A stretch of DNA of 64,000 nucleotides from Cybelea sp963752825. GTDB lineage: Bacteria > Vulcanimicrobiota > Vulcanimicrobiia > Vulcanimicrobiales > Vulcanimicrobiaceae. A program made the translations under genes and the position numbers. The stretch is taken from contig CAVVZF010000001.1 in NCBI GenBank assembly GCA_963752825.1, positions 2,976,001 through 3,040,000 of the forward strand, written 5' to 3'. This document shows, piece after piece, positions 62,008 through 64,000 of the stretch (within the stretch, counting starts at the first letter, position 1; every line of letters starts with the position of its first letter). The notes below the pieces were generated by a model. The model saw only the letters and a list, made by a program, of their open reading frames with translations. It was not told the origin of the DNA and did not search any database.

Positions 62008-63401
62008 GGCGCCGATGGCTGTTGCTTGCGGCCTGCGTCGCGATCGCGATCGCCGTGTTGGCCGCGCGGCCCGTCCGCACGCCCGGCCCGCTCGCGCGCG
62101 ATTTTGAGGCGTACTGGTCCGCCGGTATCGCACGCGACGCGGGCGCCGATCCGTACGGACGAGCGATTTGGAACGGCGAGCGGCGCATCCGCGGCGTCGA
62201 TGCGACGCGCGACGAACTGCTGCCGTTCGTCGGGCCGCCCGCCACGCTGCTCGTCTGGGGAATCGCCGCGCGATGGTCCTACGCCGCGGGGACGCGCGTG
62301 TGGTGGGCCGTGCTCGCGATCGCGCTGCTCGCGCTGGTCGTCGCCGTCCTCCGCGGCGCGCGCGCACAGCGTGAGCCCACGACCTTTTTCGGCGCCGTTT
62401 TGCTGGCGATTGCGTTCGCGCCGATTTCCAGCGATCTCGCACTCGGGCAGCTCGCGCTACCCGCGTTCGCGGGCGCGTGCGCGCTGGTCGCCCTCGCGGA
62501 TCGCTCTCTCGTGGCGACCGTCGCGTGTGCGTGCGTCGCCTTCACGCAGCCCAACGCGGCGCTGGGGCTGCTCTCGCAGCTCGGCCGCAACCGCGTGACG
62601 CTCGCGCTGATCGGGGGCCTGATCGCCACGTACGCGCTCGGCGCGCTCGCCGCGAGCTGGGCGTGGCCGATCGCGTACGCGCGCCTGCTCGCGGCGCACG
62701 CGGCGGCGGAACGCCTCGACGCGATACAGTTCAGCCCGGCGTCGATCGCCCACGGTCTCGGCGCCAATCCAATCGCTGCGACCGCTGCCGGCGCGGCCGT
62801 GGCGGCGATCGCGCTGGCCGCCGGGGTCGCGATCGCGCTGCGCGTTCGCGATCGCTTCGCAGGCTTCGCCGCGGTTTCGGCGCTCGCGCCGTTCGTCGCG
62901 AGCTTCGTCCACGAACACGATCTAGTCGTCGCGTACGCGGCGGCGCTGTGGTGCGCGCTGCGCGCGCGCGCCGGCGCACGCACGCTGGCGCTGACGGGCA
63001 CGCTGCTGGTCTGCGTCGACTGGCTGGGCCTCGCGCAGCGCCCGACGGGAATCGTGCAGTCGCTTCTCCTTGCGACCGCGGCGTTTGCGGCCTTCGTCGC
63101 ACTCGGCGAAGGCGCCGACCTGCGCAGCGCGATGCCGACGGGAATCGCGGTCGCGGCGCTCTTCACGGTCGCGGCGTTCGTCGCCGTGCGCCATCCCATG
63201 CCGATCTGGCCCGACGCGCTCGGAGATTTTCACGCGCCGCTCCGCGCTTCGCCGGCGACGGTGTGGCTCGCCGAGCAACGCGACAGCGGTCTGCTCGCCG
63301 CCGTCCCCGCGTGGTCGCTGCTGCGCTCGCTCCCGCTGTTAGGCTGCGTCCTGCTGGCAGCGTCTATATATCGACGTTCATCATGTTATCGAACGGCGTG
63401 A
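62004..63401 (+). CDS. GT87-like membrane glycosyltransferase
   Basis: The 465-residue protein has 9-10 hydrophobic segments and the GT87/DUF2029 N-terminal pattern ARDFEAYWSAGIA-DPYG with an acidic pair near the first loop. Such enzymes add mannose or other sugars from polyprenyl-phosphate donors. The GTG at 62004 overlaps the site-2 protease stop (GTGA). The last 38 bases overlap the convergent peptide-binding protein gene. Confidence 0.75.
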   Translation: MRRRWLLLAACVAIAIAVLAARPVRTPGPLARDFEAYWSAGIARDAGADPYGRAIWNGERRIRGVDATRDELLPFVGPPATLLVWGIAARWSYAAGTRVWWAVLAIALLALVVAVLRGARAQREPTTFFGAVLLAIAFAPISSDLALGQLALPAFAGACALVALADRSLVATVACACVAFTQPNAALGLLSQLGRNRVTLALIGGLIATYALGALAASWAWPIAYARLLAAHAAAERLDAIQFSPASIAHGLGANPIAATAAGAAVAAIALAAGVAIALRVRDRFAGFAAVSALAPFVASFVHEHDLVVAYAAALWCALRARAGARTLALTGTLLVCVDWLGLAQRPTGIVQSLLLATAAFAAFVALGEGADLRSAMPTGIAVAALFTVAAFVAVRHPMPIWPDALGDFHAPLRASPATVWLAEQRDSGLLAAVPAWSLLRSLPLLGCVLLAASIYRRSSCYRTA

Positions 63402-64000
63402 TCGCGTTCGGATGAAAGTTCTTTAGGTCACTGTTGTGGGCGAAGATATCCTCGCGCAGCGCCGTGACGATCGTCGGAACGTCTTTGACTAGCTCTCGCT
63501 GGATCACGAGCTGGTCGCCGTTTCGCTGCGCTTGATCGTAGTGCGTGAAGAGCGCGTCGATCGCGACTTGGGCGCGAGGGTTGCACCAGCGCAGATCGTT
63601 CTGGCCGTTGGGCGGGAACGAGTGGCAAGAGTAAATCGCCGATACGTCGCCGATCGCGTCGTTGAGCCACGCGAAGCCGACGATGTCCCACTTGTTGCCG
63701 TAGATGATGCCGCCCTGCTGCAGCGGAGCGAACATCAGCGCGGTGGGATAGTGGCGAACGGAGATGTCGACGCCGATCTGCTTCCACCACGTTCGCTCGA
63801 GCTCGATGCCCTCGTCAACGTCCGGCGATCCTGCGGTCGCGGCGTAGTCGAGCGAGAGCCGCACGCCGTTTTTCGCGCGGATTCCGTCCGGACCGCGCAC
63901 CCATCCGTCCTTATCGAGCAGCGCGTTGGCCTGCGCGATGTCGAACGGTACCGGTGGGATCGATGTCACCGCGTACGGCGCGTTCTTCGGCGTCGTCACG
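63364..64000 (-). CDS. Peptide-type ABC transporter substrate-binding protein, C-terminal part
   Basis: About 212 residues of a family 5 extracellular solute-binding protein (DppA/OppA type) are present, running off the window. Seen are NALLDKDGWVRGPDG, the WWKQIGVDISVRHYP strand region and the end IFAHNSDLKNFHPN. These lipoproteins deliver peptides or other solutes to ABC permeases. The 5' part, signal peptide and permease genes lie beyond the window. Confidence 0.85.
   Translation of the reverse strand, partial: VTTPKNAPYAVTSIPPVPFDIAQANALLDKDGWVRGPDGIRAKNGVRLSLDYAATAGSPDVDEGIELERTWWKQIGVDISVRHYPTALMFAPLQQGGIIYGNKWDIVGFAWLNDAIGDVSAIYSCHSFPPNGQNDLRWCNPRAQVAIDALFTHYDQAQRNGDQLVIQRELVKDVPTIVTALREDIFAHNSDLKNFHPNAITPFDNMMNVDI

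Overview
The window is a 64 kb stretch of a high-G+C bacterial chromosome, densely packed with short intergenic gaps and many start/stop overlaps of 1-8 bases. It looks chromosomal: DNA repair (mutS, mutL, mutM, uvrC, xthA), tRNA modification (miaA, miaB), translation (efp, der, tmRNA, tRNA-Pro) and central metabolism (fumC, dapF). I see no phage, insertion sequence or CRISPR array. Beta-barrel-like secreted proteins suggest a diderm envelope. The secreted phosphoesterases and NHL-type lipoproteins recall uncultured soil lineages such as Eremiobacterota (WPS-2). That placement is a guess from overall flavour, not a search result.

Layout. 0.1-10.3 kb: a secreted phosphoesterase, a gene-poor stretch, a trans-sulfuration PLP enzyme, sixA, a cupin, xthA, small secreted proteins, OsmC, a frameshifted TPR regulator and an NHL-type lipoprotein. 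10.4-18 kb: a ferritin-like/CDGSH fusion, aquaporin, Fpg/Nei glycosylase, a GNAT protein, a second phosphoesterase and a second NHL-type lipoprotein. 18.0-22 kb: tmRNA, then the clpN-like/dedA/uvrC/holin-like operon and tRNA-Pro. 22-32.3 kb: a potassium island with two TrkA-type subunits, a two-component pair, a tandem-duplicated KdpD-type sensor lacking a kinase, and kdpFABC led by an extra 28-residue membrane peptide. 32.4-34.6 kb: a secreted protein and an ammonium transporter. 34.6-41.1 kb: one long minus-strand operon (RcnR-like regulator, NicO-like transporter, mutL, miaA, dapF, radical SAM protein, antiporter). 41.2-44.9 kb: an M-box magnesium riboswitch with terminator leading a putative outer-membrane protein and an Nramp-related transporter. 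44.9-50.6 kb: an LCP protein, a membrane protein, mutS and miaB. 50.7-54.2 kb: der, plsY, efp, tauE. 54.2-64 kb: fumC, a SprT-like protease, a TPR protein, two D-aminopeptidases, an isopropylmalate/homocitrate synthase family enzyme, NDH-2, a site-2 protease, a GT87-like protein and the end of a peptide-binding protein.

The most notable connections concern metal and ion homeostasis. The potassium island has an unusual regulator architecture: KdpD sensor modules are duplicated and separated from the kinase, and the response regulator is NarL-type rather than KdpE-like. The M-box predicts that the Nramp homologue carries magnesium, and its metal-site motifs agree. Between the divergent RcnR-like gene and the M-box lies a CsoR/RcnR-type palindrome beside a TTGACA promoter. 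Two identical-type 13-base palindromes sit between kdp and the neighbouring secreted protein gene.

Several genes carry apparent single-base frameshifts (TPR regulator, second NHL-type protein, leader of the M-box operon, and possibly the tmRNA tag). Either the assembly has indel errors or these loci are decaying.
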